From positions 806,001-870,000 of the forward strand of contig NZ_OY725717.1 in the NCBI RefSeq assembly GCF_963360655.1: a stretch of DNA of 64,000 nucleotides, read 5' to 3'. Positions within the stretch are counted from its first letter, which is position 1. Each line of letters starts with the position of its first letter. Both the position numbers and the translations under genes were made by a program. Under the pieces are notes generated by a model, which worked only from the letters and a program-made list of their open reading frames with translations, was not told where the DNA came from and did no database searches. This document shows positions 51,754 to 60,088 of this stretch, piece by piece. Source of the stretch: Collinsella aerofaciens. GTDB lineage: Bacteria > Actinomycetota > Coriobacteriia > Coriobacteriales > Coriobacteriaceae.

Positions 51754-52815
51754 TTAGTAGTCGAACTGGTGATAGTAGCGACGGTAGTTGAGGTTGTGCT
51801 TGGTGACCGTCTCGTAGTAAGCGGCAAGGCGATCGGTGATCAGCGAGGAGAGGATCCACGGGGAGACGATGACGCGGAACTCGTCGTCAAGGCCGGGGAT
51901 CGCGAACTCGGCGGTATCGATGATGTTGATGTCGGTGTCGCCGGTCACGCCGCGGGTCAGGAACGCGCGGGCGCGCTCGTCGAGCTTGCGGTTCTCGTCC
52001 TCGCCCATGAACAGGAACACGGGGACGCCCGGCTCCACGAGCTCGAGGGTGCCGTGGAAGAAGTCGGCCGAGGTGATGTAGCGGGTGCGCTTCCACTGCA
52101 TCTCCTCCAGGATGCACATCGAGAACAGGATGGTCTCGCCCCACAGGGCGCCGGAGCCGATGAACATGGTGTAGGGGGCCAGGGCGTACTTCTTGGCGAG
52201 CTCCTCGGCGCGCGGCTCGAAGCTCTTGCGGATGTCGACCAGGTGGGTCCAAACGTCCTTGGTCTGCTCGATGAACTTATCGAACTTGGGGAAGCAGCCG
52301 CGGCGGTTGAGCAGGCGCAGGCCGAAGCAGTCGGCGAGGTAGTAGCCCATCTCGCAGCCACCGTTACCATGATCGGAAGCCATCTTGACGCAATTCTCGG
52401 CGCCGACAGCCTGGCCGATGGGGCCCTCGGGCTTGGTCATGGCGTAGACGCGAATGCCCTTTTCCTTCATCTTCTTGACGGCCTCGAGGACCTCGGGGGT
52501 GGTGCCGGACTCGGAGGCGGTGAGCACGACGGACTTCTCGGTCATGCGCTTGTGGCCGGAGACGTTCCACTCGGCGGCGTGGATCAGGTAGACCTCGAGG
52601 TCGCGGTCGCCGAACTTGTTCATGAGGTACTCGAGCTGCATGAGCTCGTCCCAGGTGCCGCCGACGCCCATCAGGAACACGGCGTCGTAGCCCTCGTCGG
52701 CGACCTTGTCGGCGAGCTCAATCATCTTCTTGCCGGTCTCGTAGACGTTCTTGCCGTCCTCGACGTAGCCCTCCTGGCTAAAGTGCATGATCTCGATCTT
52801 CTCGGTTTCCTTCAT
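51754..52815 (-). CDS. FrlB-like SIS deglycase, copy 1
   Basis: 353-residue sugar isomerase (SIS) domain protein. The first SIS half has FLMGVGGTWDELMQLEYL and SVVLTASESGTTPEVLEAVKKM; the second has FIGSGALWGETILFS and DFFHGTLELVEPGVPVFLFMG, and the C-terminus RRYYHQFDY. These last features resemble FrlB (RHGPLEIVEPGVP, RRYYG..), which removes the lysine from 6-phosphofructoselysine, and the related FraB. Where FrlB has EFRHG this protein has DFFHG. AAAGG precedes the ATG at 52815. It is almost identical to the gene at 56944. Amadori substrate is inferred. Confidence 0.75.
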   Translation of the reverse strand: MKETEKIEIMHFSQEGYVEDGKNVYETGKKMIELADKVADEGYDAVFLMGVGGTWDELMQLEYLMNKFGDRDLEVYLIHAAEWNVSGHKRMTEKSVVLTASESGTTPEVLEAVKKMKEKGIRVYAMTKPEGPIGQAVGAENCVKMASDHGNGGCEMGYYLADCFGLRLLNRRGCFPKFDKFIEQTKDVWTHLVDIRKSFEPRAEELAKKYALAPYTMFIGSGALWGETILFSMCILEEMQWKRTRYITSADFFHGTLELVEPGVPVFLFMGEDENRKLDERARAFLTRGVTGDTDINIIDTAEFAIPGLDDEFRVIVSPWILSSLITDRLAAYYETVTKHNLNYRRYYHQFDY

Positions 52816-52861
52816 GGCTTTTCCTTTCTGTCCTGCACGCAACTCTATACATCGCGTTTCT

Positions 52862-52965
52862 TTTCGATACCAATTATAGACATACATCTAATGTGTTTTT
52901 AATACCACTTATCAATCTGCTCCAATCCTCGGTGAACGGTCGAAATTCTCTGGTGAGTGGTATTA
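52862..52965 (-). promoter_or_regulatory. Promoter/operator region of deglycase copy 1
   Basis: On the minus strand a TATAAT -10 box (52873-52878) lies next to GGTATCG (52865-52871). A second box GGTATTA (52900-52906) is 35 bp upstream, and a third GGTATTA copy in opposite orientation is near 52959-52965, making a 12-bp inverted repeat TTTAATACCACT / AGTGGTATTAAA. The word GAACGGTCGA (52934-52943) also recurs in the 59.2-kb promoter. Confidence 0.55.
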
Positions 52966-52985
52966 AATTAGAATTGAATGTATAG

Positions 52986-54200
52986 CTAACGCCTCTGGCG
53001 CCTCCCTTGTGTGACAAAGAACAGCGTTCCTACCAGCGCAATAATGGTCGATGCCCCAAACAGTACCGTCTGGACACCCAAAGCCTCCGCCAAAAACGGA
53101 GCCGCCAGCAGCGGCAGCACGCCGGCGCTCATCAGGCCAAAACGCACAAAGCCGGTAATGCGCCCCAGGTATTTGATGTCAGCGCGCTCCTGAATCAAGA
53201 TCATCTGCAGCGGTTCCAGGAATCCCCAGGCCAGACCGTTAATCGCCTGACCGATAATCGCGACCCCCAGCATATCGGTGCCCACGTACACCATGGACCC
53301 AATGCCCACGGCCATGAGCGCGCCGAGCAGCAATCGCAGGTTGACATGGCGGGCAGAAAGCTTGGTCAGGATGAACGCGCCCACCGAGGAAGTGAGGCCC
53401 ACGACCGAGGACAGCCAGCCCAGCCAGACGATATCCACGTTGAGCACATCGCGATAGAACAACGACTCCAGCGAATCGAACGCGCCAAACGCAAAGAAGC
53501 CCAGAAAGCCCGAGATAAAGATAAGGCGCAGGTCGTGGTCGCGAAACGTAAGTCGCGCGCCCTCGGCCATGCCGCCCAGAATGCCGCCCTTCGGCTTCTC
53601 CCCTTTTGCGGGAGCAACACACTCGTGACAGCCCAAGGAGAGCACGGCCGCCACACCCATCATGCCCGCCATGAGCAGATAGACCGATTGCGTGGCAAAA
53701 CAGCTCACGATGGCACCACCGAGCAGCGGGCCAGCGGTATAGGCAATATTGCTGTAGAACACCATGAGGCCGTTCACGCGGGTACGGCCCTCGGTGGTCG
53801 ACTCCAGGTATCCCGGAAACGCATGCGTGCAGGTGTTGATAAAGCCGCCCGCAAGTCCCAAGACGCACGCGGCAAACACAAGCCCGGGGACAGACAACGG
53901 CGCCAACCCCACGCCAAGCGATAGCACAGCCGTAATCACGCACGTCACAAACGACGTCCGGCGCGGTCCAAAGCGGTCGATGACCGAGCCCGACACCATA
54001 TTGCCCACCGACGTCATAAGATTGCGCACGAGCGTAATGGCGGCAACCAAAAAGGCCGTGCCGGCCAGATCATACGTGGCCGCACCGATAAGCCCCAAAA
54101 AGTAGACCGCGTTGTTGGCACACCACTGCAGGGACTCAATAAGAATCAGCCTGACCTCTGCCGGCGTCAGGCGCATTGCTTCGCGATCCTTCGCGAACAT
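52986..54200 (-). CDS. MFS transporter
   Basis: 404-residue inner-membrane transporter with about 12 hydrophobic helices and two homologous halves. Typical loops are DRFGPRRTSF after helix 2 and NGLMVFYSNIAYTAGPLLGGA. A basic N-terminus (FAKDREAMRLT) is cytoplasmic. AAGGAG precedes the ATG. A terminator isolates it from the PTS operon upstream, so it is its own unit. Substrate unknown; its location between two halves of the sugar locus makes sugar or amino-acid export/import plausible. Confidence 0.85.
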   Translation of the reverse strand: MFAKDREAMRLTPAEVRLILIESLQWCANNAVYFLGLIGAATYDLAGTAFLVAAITLVRNLMTSVGNMVSGSVIDRFGPRRTSFVTCVITAVLSLGVGLAPLSVPGLVFAACVLGLAGGFINTCTHAFPGYLESTTEGRTRVNGLMVFYSNIAYTAGPLLGGAIVSCFATQSVYLLMAGMMGVAAVLSLGCHECVAPAKGEKPKGGILGGMAEGARLTFRDHDLRLIFISGFLGFFAFGAFDSLESLFYRDVLNVDIVWLGWLSSVVGLTSSVGAFILTKLSARHVNLRLLLGALMAVGIGSMVYVGTDMLGVAIIGQAINGLAWGFLEPLQMILIQERADIKYLGRITGFVRFGLMSAGVLPLLAAPFLAEALGVQTVLFGASTIIALVGTLFFVTQGRRQRR

Positions 54201-54217
54201 ACGAACTCCTTCTATAC

Positions 54218-54258
54218 AAAAAGGGGATGGAGGGCATAGGCCTGCTCCATCCCCTTTC
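54218..54258 (-). terminator. Terminator of the mannose-family PTS operon
   Basis: Stem AAGGGGATGGAG / CTCCATCCCCTT with a 12-nt loop GGCATAGGCCTG, followed on the minus strand by TTTGTATAG. It lies about 34 nt after the IID stop. Confidence 0.86.
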
Positions 54259-54291
54259 CAGGTTGCAACGAAAATCTATGCAGCCGGGCCC

Positions 54292-55116
54292 TTACGCCAG
54301 CACGCCGAAGAACGCGCCGATGATGCCCACGACCATGGTGGCAACGATCAGCACCATGGGGTTGATCTTCTTGGACAGCAGCCAGTAGTACAGCCAGAAG
54401 GCGATCATGCCGAGCATGCCGGGCATGATGCCGTCCAGGATGTCCTGGAGGGTCTGGGCGTCCTCGCCCGAGCCGATGGCCACCGGGATGCTGGCCCAGA
54501 ACATGTCCTTGCACATGGCGCCCACGACCATGACGCCCACGATGCCCACGCAGGTCATGATCTTCTGCATGAGGCCGGTCCTCTGGGCCTCGTCCAGGAA
54601 GCCCACGCCCAGCTCGTAGCCCTTGACGGCGCCCCAGACGCGCAGCGCGAAGCCGGGGACGTTGTAGATGAGCAGGAAGGCGATGGGGCCGAAGGGGTTG
54701 CCGGCCTGGCACAGGCTGATGCCCACCGCGGCGGCGACCACGCGCAGCGTCGACAGGAAGATGGAGTCGCCGATGCCGGACAGCGGGCCCATGAGGGCGG
54801 CCTTGACGTCGTTGACGCTCTCGGGCTCGATCTCGCCGCGGGCGACCTTCTCCTCCATGGCCATCGCGATGCCGCCGACGAACGGGGCGAACTGGACGGT
54901 GATGTTGAAGAACGCGCAGTGGCGGTGCAGGGCCTCGGCGTAGTCGTCGGGGCGGCCGGCGTAGATCTTCTTGAGCATGTTGGCGACCATCAGGCAGAAG
55001 GCGATGTTCATCTGCTTGTAGTAGGTCCAGGAGAACTCCATGCCCAGGGCGCCGACGTTGACGGCGCTCTTGACGAGGTCGGAGCGCGTGATCTTGTTCT
55101 CGGGACTAGAAGTCAT
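54292..55116 (-). CDS. PTS mannose-family IID component
   Basis: 274-residue membrane subunit that forms the sugar channel with IIC. The N-terminus ITRSDLVKSAV and GMEFSWTYYKQMNIAFCLMV are typical, followed by the conserved FFNI and GP(L)SGIGDS region (MGPLSGIGDSIFLSTLRVVAAAVG). Two hydrophobic helices end the protein (MLGMIAFWLYYWLL, ILIVATMVVGIIGAFFGVLA-like). I prefer the ATG at 55116, 9 nt after AAGGGG; an ATG at 55125 is possible. The start lies within the 3' end of the IIC gene, so the genes overlap. Confidence 0.93.
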   Translation of the reverse strand: MTSSPENKITRSDLVKSAVNVGALGMEFSWTYYKQMNIAFCLMVANMLKKIYAGRPDDYAEALHRHCAFFNITVQFAPFVGGIAMAMEEKVARGEIEPESVNDVKAALMGPLSGIGDSIFLSTLRVVAAAVGISLCQAGNPFGPIAFLLIYNVPGFALRVWGAVKGYELGVGFLDEAQRTGLMQKIMTCVGIVGVMVVGAMCKDMFWASIPVAIGSGEDAQTLQDILDGIMPGMLGMIAFWLYYWLLSKKINPMVLIVATMVVGIIGAFFGVLA

Positions 55117-55879
55117 CGTCCTCATCCCCTTCCGCGGAGAGCTGGGGCTGGGCTCCGCCCAGGCCGAGCAGGTCGAACTTGTCGATGCCGATGATGATGG
55201 CGATCAGGGCGACGCCCAGGACGGGCACGTTGGCGTAGGAGCACAGCAGGAAGCCCAGGAAGTAGAAGGGCACGAGCTGCTTGGTGAGCACCAGGCGGCC
55301 GAGCATGGCGAAGCCCATGGCAGGCAGGATGTTGGCGGCAACGCCAAAGCCAGCAAGGACAAAGGGCGGGATGAAGTCGAGCATGCCTTGGATGGCGTCA
55401 GCACCCAGATAGAACGACAGCGAGCACAGCAGGAACGCCATGATGATACCGGTCAAACCGATCAGGAAGTGCATCGCATAGACACCCTTAAGGTTGCCCT
55501 GGCCGGAGAAGACATCAGCGCGGTCAACCAGGATCGGCAGGGCGGCGTTGAGGATGTTCTTGATGGCAAGGCACAGCGTGGCGATGGGCATGGCAAGCGC
55601 GATGGCTGCCTCGGTGCTCTGGCCCAGCTGGATAGCGAAGGCGCAGGCGAGCACGCCGCCGATCGTCTCATCAGGCGGCACGTAGGCGCCGATGGAGATC
55701 GAGCCCATGAACAGCAGCTCCAGGCTGGCGCCGATCGCGAGGCCGGACTGCAGGTCCCCCAGCACCAGGCCCACGAGCGGGCACAGGACGATGGGGCGGA
55801 ACGCATAGAGCGTACCGAGCTGGCAGTCGAACTTACCAAATGCGGCGATAAGTCCGATGAGGATTGCTTGGGTAAGCAT
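55106..55879 (-). CDS. PTS mannose-family IIC component
   Basis: 257-residue membrane subunit. It has about seven hydrophobic helices, with the family signature region GLVLGDLQSGLAIGASLELLFMGSISIGAYVPPDETIGGVLA near residues 35-80. The C-terminal tail is acidic (GDEDDDF). AGGGGG precedes the ATG. It overlaps the IID gene. Together with IIA, IIB and IID it makes a complete mannose-type PTS, the same class as the GfrABCD glucoselysine transporter. Confidence 0.93.
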   Translation of the reverse strand: MLTQAILIGLIAAFGKFDCQLGTLYAFRPIVLCPLVGLVLGDLQSGLAIGASLELLFMGSISIGAYVPPDETIGGVLACAFAIQLGQSTEAAIALAMPIATLCLAIKNILNAALPILVDRADVFSGQGNLKGVYAMHFLIGLTGIIMAFLLCSLSFYLGADAIQGMLDFIPPFVLAGFGVAANILPAMGFAMLGRLVLTKQLVPFYFLGFLLCSYANVPVLGVALIAIIIGIDKFDLLGLGGAQPQLSAEGDEDDDF

Positions 55880-55937
55880 ATATCCCCCTTTCCTAATAGG
55901 ACACTACGAAGAGCTCAGACTCTTCGAAATTGAACGC

Positions 55938-56420
55938 CTAGAGCACGCTGGCGCAGTCAACCTTGGGCTCATCGGCCAGGGGTCGAATCTCGACCTCAAC
56001 GCCACGATCCAGCATCTCGCGCACATCGGCTTCCTCGGCCGCGGTCAGGAAGATCTGACGAGAGACCTGACGAGCATCGGGACGCTTCTCGTCCTTGGGC
56101 TTGGTGTTGCCCAGGTTGACCGACTTGATCTGCGGGCAGCCCTCAACAAGCTGCTTTGCCTCAGCAATAGTGGCGACACAGATGATCATCTTGTACTTGT
56201 CGGTCACGCCCGAGTTGATAGCTTCGATTGCATGCTCCATATCTTTGATGACGAGCTTGCAGCCGGCAGGCTTGCCCATCTTGAGCGTCGTCTTCCACAC
56301 CGGGTCGTTAGCGACCTTATCGCCCACGCAGAAGATGCAGTTGGAGCCAAGGCCCTGAACCCAGGAAACTGCGACCTGGCCATGAAGCAGGCGATGGTCA
56401 ACGCGAAGTAGCTGAATCAT
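55938..56420 (-). CDS. PTS mannose/fructose/sorbose-family IIB component
   Basis: 160-residue cytoplasmic phosphotransfer domain. The phosphorylated His is expected at residue 13 in RVDHRLLHGQVAVSW. Length and the following LGSNCIFCVGDKVAND are typical. The ATG at 56420 has GGGGGG 7 nt upstream and is preferred over a TTG 5 codons earlier. It follows IIA by 57 bp. Confidence 0.93.
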   Translation of the reverse strand: MIQLLRVDHRLLHGQVAVSWVQGLGSNCIFCVGDKVANDPVWKTTLKMGKPAGCKLVIKDMEHAIEAINSGVTDKYKMIICVATIAEAKQLVEGCPQIKSVNLGNTKPKDEKRPDARQVSRQIFLTAAEEADVREMLDRGVEVEIRPLADEPKVDCASVL

Positions 56421-56477
56421 AATGTGACCCCCCAAAGGTCTTGTGCCGTCTTACGGCGTGTCAGTAGGTGCTGCGGA

Positions 56478-56897
56478 TTAGAACTCTTCTTCCTCGTCGT
56501 CATCGACCAAAAGATCGTTGACAAACTTCACGCGCGTATCGTCCGCAGCGACGATGGCGCGAATCGTCTCCTCAACCGGCGCCGACTCGTCAGAGAACAG
56601 CAACTGGATGAGGAGAGGAAGGTTCATGTTGGTAACGAGGTACGTGCGGGGACGCGTCTGGACGACCTTGGTAAACTCGTTGTTGACGCTGCCGCCAAAG
56701 AGGTCGGTGCAGACAACGACATCATCGTCAGCAGACATGCCTGCCAGCAGTTTTTGGGCCTCCTCGGCCACGTCCATGCGGCCATCGACGAACATCGAAA
56801 GATCGTGGACGTTGTCGCGAGCGCCCGAGAGCAGCTCGACGCTCTCCTTGATGCCGGTAGCGAAGTGCGCATGGCTGGCGATGATGTACTGTCTCAT
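56478..56897 (-). CDS. PTS mannose-family IIA component
   Basis: 139-residue cytoplasmic phosphocarrier. The active His is residue 9 in IIASHAHFATG; the conserved TDLFGGSVNNEF loop is near residue 65. The C-terminus is a run of Glu/Asp (DDDEEEEF). AGAGGA precedes the ATG. It is a separate protein here rather than fused to IIB. It lies between the second deglycase gene and IIB in one operon. Confidence 0.93.
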   Translation of the reverse strand: MRQYIIASHAHFATGIKESVELLSGARDNVHDLSMFVDGRMDVAEEAQKLLAGMSADDDVVVCTDLFGGSVNNEFTKVVQTRPRTYLVTNMNLPLLIQLLFSDESAPVEETIRAIVAADDTRVKFVNDLLVDDDEEEEF

Positions 56898-56943
56898 TCT
56901 GTGTTCCTCTCAATAGCCCGGCACGTTCCCGCACCCGTTTTCT

Positions 56944-58005
56944 TTAGTAGTCGAACTGGTGATAGTAGCGACGATACTTGAGGTTGTGCTTGGTGACCGT
57001 CTCGTAGTAGCGAGCCAGGCGGTCGGTAACGAGCACCGTCAGAATCCACGGAGACACGATGACGCGGAACTCGTCGTCAAGGCCGGGGATCGCGAACTCG
57101 GCGGTGTCGATGATGTTGATGTCGGTGTCGCCGGTCACGCCGCGGGTCAGGAAGGCGCGGACGCGCTCGTCGAGCTTGCGGTTCTCGTCCTCGCCCATGA
57201 ACAGGAAGACCGGGACGCCGGGCTCCACGAGCTCGAGGGTGCCGTGGAAGAAGTCGGCCGAGGTGATGTAGCGGGTGCGCTTCCACTGCATCTCCTCCAG
57301 GATGCACATCGAGAACAGGATGGTCTCGCCCCACAGGGCGCCGGAGCCGATGAACATGGTGTAGGGGGCCAGGGCGTACTTCTTGGCGAGCTCCTCGGCG
57401 CGCGGCTCGAAGCGCTTGCGGATATCGAGCATGTCCTTCCAGATGTCCTTGGTCTGCTCGATAAACAGATCGAACTTGGGGAAGCAGCCGCGGCGGTTGA
57501 GCAGGCGCAGGCCGAAGCAGTCGGCGAGGTAGTAGCCCTTCTCACAGCCGCCCGAACCATGGTCAGAAGCCATGGCGACGCAGTTCTCGGCGCCGACAGC
57601 CTGGCCGATGGGGCCCTCGGGCTTGGTCATGGCGTAGACGCGAATGCCCTTTTCCTTCATCTTCTTGACGGCCTCGAGGACCTCGGGGGTGGTGCCGGAC
57701 TCGGAGGCGGTGAGCACGACGGACTTCTCGGTCATGCGCTTGTGGCCCATGACGTTCCACTCGGCGGCGTGGATCAGGTAGACCTCGAGGTCGCGGTCGC
57801 CGAACTTGTTCATGAGGTACTCGAGCTGCATGAGCTCGTCCCAGGTGCCGCCGACGCCCATCAGGAACACGGCGTCGTAGCCCTCGTCGGCAACCTTGTC
57901 GGCGAGCGCGGTCATCTTCTTGCCGGTCTCGTAGAGCGCCTTGCCGTCCTCGAGATAGCCCTCCTGGTCGAAATGCATGATCTCGATCTTCTCGGTTTCC
58001 TTCAT
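56944..58005 (-). CDS. FrlB-like SIS deglycase, copy 2
   Basis: 353-residue paralogue of the gene at 51754, same length and start context. Differences are scattered near the N-terminus (FDQEGYLEDGKALYETGKKMTAL), around VMGHKRM, and at the C-terminus (ILTVLVTDRLARYYE), whereas most of the body, including DFFHGTLELVEPG, is unchanged even at DNA level. AAAGGAGAG precedes the ATG. It is the second gene of the PTS operon, after a GfrE-like SIS gene. It likely acts on a phosphorylated Amadori compound imported by the neighbouring PTS (inference). Confidence 0.75.
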   Translation of the reverse strand: MKETEKIEIMHFDQEGYLEDGKALYETGKKMTALADKVADEGYDAVFLMGVGGTWDELMQLEYLMNKFGDRDLEVYLIHAAEWNVMGHKRMTEKSVVLTASESGTTPEVLEAVKKMKEKGIRVYAMTKPEGPIGQAVGAENCVAMASDHGSGGCEKGYYLADCFGLRLLNRRGCFPKFDLFIEQTKDIWKDMLDIRKRFEPRAEELAKKYALAPYTMFIGSGALWGETILFSMCILEEMQWKRTRYITSADFFHGTLELVEPGVPVFLFMGEDENRKLDERVRAFLTRGVTGDTDINIIDTAEFAIPGLDDEFRVIVSPWILTVLVTDRLARYYETVTKHNLKYRRYYHQFDY

Positions 58006-58065
58006 TTGTCTCTCCTTTCTGGGGTTGTTTCCACATCCCCCATGCCAACGGGCATCAAAACCCGC

Positions 58066-59181
58066 TTACATTCCGTAACACTCGGCCGCTTTGGCCTTAA
58101 GCGCATTGACTGACTCTTCGTAGCCCTCCGCCTTGACCTCCATTTGCTTGGAGACAGCATCGAGATACGGGTGAACGTCCCATGACTTCAGACGCTCGGC
58201 GATCATGGCCGCAATCGTCTGGAAGAACACAAGATTGGGAATTGCGCTGAGCAGCGGAGCCACCTGAGGCACCGCAACCTCGTGAGCCCTACCCTTGGGA
58301 TGGGCCGTGAGCAGCACCGTTTTTGCCGTAACGTTCGATAGCGCATCGGCGATATTCGCAAGACGCTCCGACCCCTGCGGATCGTCGACGATAAACACCA
58401 GATAGCCCGGAACGATCTGCATTTCGGGACCATGGACGAACTCCTCGCCTTCGTGATGCATGGCAGGAATCTTGATGGTCTCGCTCAGCTTGAGCGCTGC
58501 CTCCTCGGCAACACCATAGTTGGGGCCGTTGCCGACGACCATGGCGGGCATGTGCTCAGAAAGCTCGAGCATGTGATCTTGGACATATGCCTCGGCGGTC
58601 TTGCACATCACGGCATTAGCCTGGATAGCCTCGCGCAGGTCATCAAGACGCTGAGCAACGCCCTTGGCGTCAATCGTTCCGCGCGCCTGACCGCCGTAAA
58701 TACCAAAGAGCACCAGGTACTCAACGAGAACCTCGACGCCCAGAGTCACAAAGTCCACCGACTCGACGCCCACACCGTAGTCAAGAACGATGTCAGCGTG
58801 TTCCTTGATGGGTGCCTCGACGTTTGCCGTGAGCGCAACTGCAGCCATATCGTGTGCGCGCATGTAATCGAGCGCCGCAATCGTATTGGTTGAATAGCCG
58901 CTCTGCGAGACGGCAATGTTAAGCGCATGCTGTGGATAGGTGTGTTCAAAATCGACGAAGGCCTCGGGCGTCACAACGGACACCTGCATCTGCAGCGCAT
59001 CTTGCAGGTAATCGCGGGCGCAATCCGCAGCATGGCGCGACGAACCCGAAGCAACGATGCGCAGCGCGTCAAAAGAACCGGACTGGAAAATATCAACGAG
59101 CTGCGCTACCAGCTCAGACGAACGCTCGAGGTTCTCTCCCATACGCACATGGGCAAGCTGAACGTAATCGAGCATCTTCAT
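58066..59181 (-). CDS. GlmS/GfrE-like SIS sugar isomerase
   Basis: 371-residue protein with two SIS domains, like the isomerase half of GlmS without the amidotransferase part. The first has RIVASGSSRHAADCARDYLQ and VSQSGYSTNTIAALDYM; the second has MVVGNGPNYGVAEEAALKLSETIKI and HHEGEEFVHGPEMQIVP. GfrE, the glucoselysine 6-phosphate deglycase, and AgaS-type isomerases have this plan. The ATG at 59181 has GAGGTGA upstream. It is first in the operon with the FrlB-like gene and PTS IIA-IID. Substrate is inferred from context. Confidence 0.75.
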   Translation of the reverse strand: MKMLDYVQLAHVRMGENLERSSELVAQLVDIFQSGSFDALRIVASGSSRHAADCARDYLQDALQMQVSVVTPEAFVDFEHTYPQHALNIAVSQSGYSTNTIAALDYMRAHDMAAVALTANVEAPIKEHADIVLDYGVGVESVDFVTLGVEVLVEYLVLFGIYGGQARGTIDAKGVAQRLDDLREAIQANAVMCKTAEAYVQDHMLELSEHMPAMVVGNGPNYGVAEEAALKLSETIKIPAMHHEGEEFVHGPEMQIVPGYLVFIVDDPQGSERLANIADALSNVTAKTVLLTAHPKGRAHEVAVPQVAPLLSAIPNLVFFQTIAAMIAERLKSWDVHPYLDAVSKQMEVKAEGYEESVNALKAKAAECYGM

Positions 59182-59208
59182 CGTCTCACCTCGTAACAAA
59201 TCATTAGT

Positions 59209-59290
59209 ATTTGATACCAATCACAGTTATAGGTTACGGCTTTTTGATACCTCTTTGTCGATTAATTTATCCCCTTCGGCGAACGGTCGA
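59209..59290 (-). promoter_or_regulatory. Promoter/operator region of the PTS/deglycase operon
   Basis: TGATACC occurs at 59212-59218 and 59245-59251, 33 bp apart in direct orientation, bracketing a -10-like TATAAC (59226-59231, minus strand). The word GAACGGTCGA follows at 59281-59290. The same boxes, spacing and word occur at 52,862-52,943 before deglycase copy 1. A GntR-family regulator encoded next door is the likely binder. Confidence 0.6.
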
Positions 59291-59374
59291 TTTTGAGCCA
59301 TGTAAGGTTGTATATACAGCTGACCCAACGATCAAAACTGGTTAGTTTCCCAGCCGTTATTCACAAAATACCAG

Positions 59375-60088
59375 CTAGTACGTATAGGTGTAGCCGCCCG
59401 TATCGCCACGATTGAAGGACTTTACATACTCGATAGCCTGACCGCTCGCGTCATAGCTCACGCATTCCAAAAGCAAAGCAAGATCGCCCTGTTCCAGTCC
59501 AAGGAGGCCGGCATCTCGTGCGCCCAGTGCCTCGATATCGAGCTTTTCCTGTGCCATGACTGGCTTTCGGCCCAGCATCTCATAGGTCTCGTACAAACTG
59601 AAGACCGACACGTCAATATCTTCGATGGTTGGGAACAGCAGGCAGGGAATCAGCGCCGTCTCAATCGATACGGGGCTACCGTTTATGCAGTTCAGGCGTC
59701 GAACGGAATAGAGCAGGTCGTCCTCGGCGATGCCAAACAGGTCGGCGTAATATGGCCCCGCATAACGCTTGGAACGCGCGAGAATACGGACGGACGGCTC
59801 GCCGCCCGAAGCACGGACCGATTCACGGAAACCGACCGTGCGTTCAAAAAAAGCAGGTACTTTCTGCGCCACAAAGGCACCTTTTCCCCGAACACGGCGA
59901 ATCTGCCCGCGTCGAACCAGCTCATCGACAGCGCTTCGGATGGTCAAGCGTGTCGTACCAAATTCCTCGGCGAGGTCTTTTTCGGACGGAATCATGGAAC
60001 CCGTGGGATATGCACCGCGCTCGATACGTTCCTCGATGCAGCGTCGAATGCGCATATAAACCGGGGTGGCATCTACTGTTTCAGCCAT
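59375..60088 (-). CDS. GntR-family regulator with UTRA domain (1)
   Basis: 237-residue regulator. The N-terminal winged helix includes GTTRLTIRSAVDELVRRGQIRRVRGKGAFV. The UTRA domain begins around residue 90 and contains IETALIPCLLFPTIEDIDV and LALLLECVSYDASGQAIEY. Its start overlaps the stop of the second GntR gene by 16 nt, and AGGTG is 5 nt upstream, so both are made from one message. It ends about 190 bp before the SIS/PTS operon start. A phosphorylated sugar-amine is a likely effector (inference). Confidence 0.85.
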   Translation of the reverse strand: MAETVDATPVYMRIRRCIEERIERGAYPTGSMIPSEKDLAEEFGTTRLTIRSAVDELVRRGQIRRVRGKGAFVAQKVPAFFERTVGFRESVRASGGEPSVRILARSKRYAGPYYADLFGIAEDDLLYSVRRLNCINGSPVSIETALIPCLLFPTIEDIDVSVFSLYETYEMLGRKPVMAQEKLDIEALGARDAGLLGLEQGDLALLLECVSYDASGQAIEYVKSFNRGDTGGYTYTY

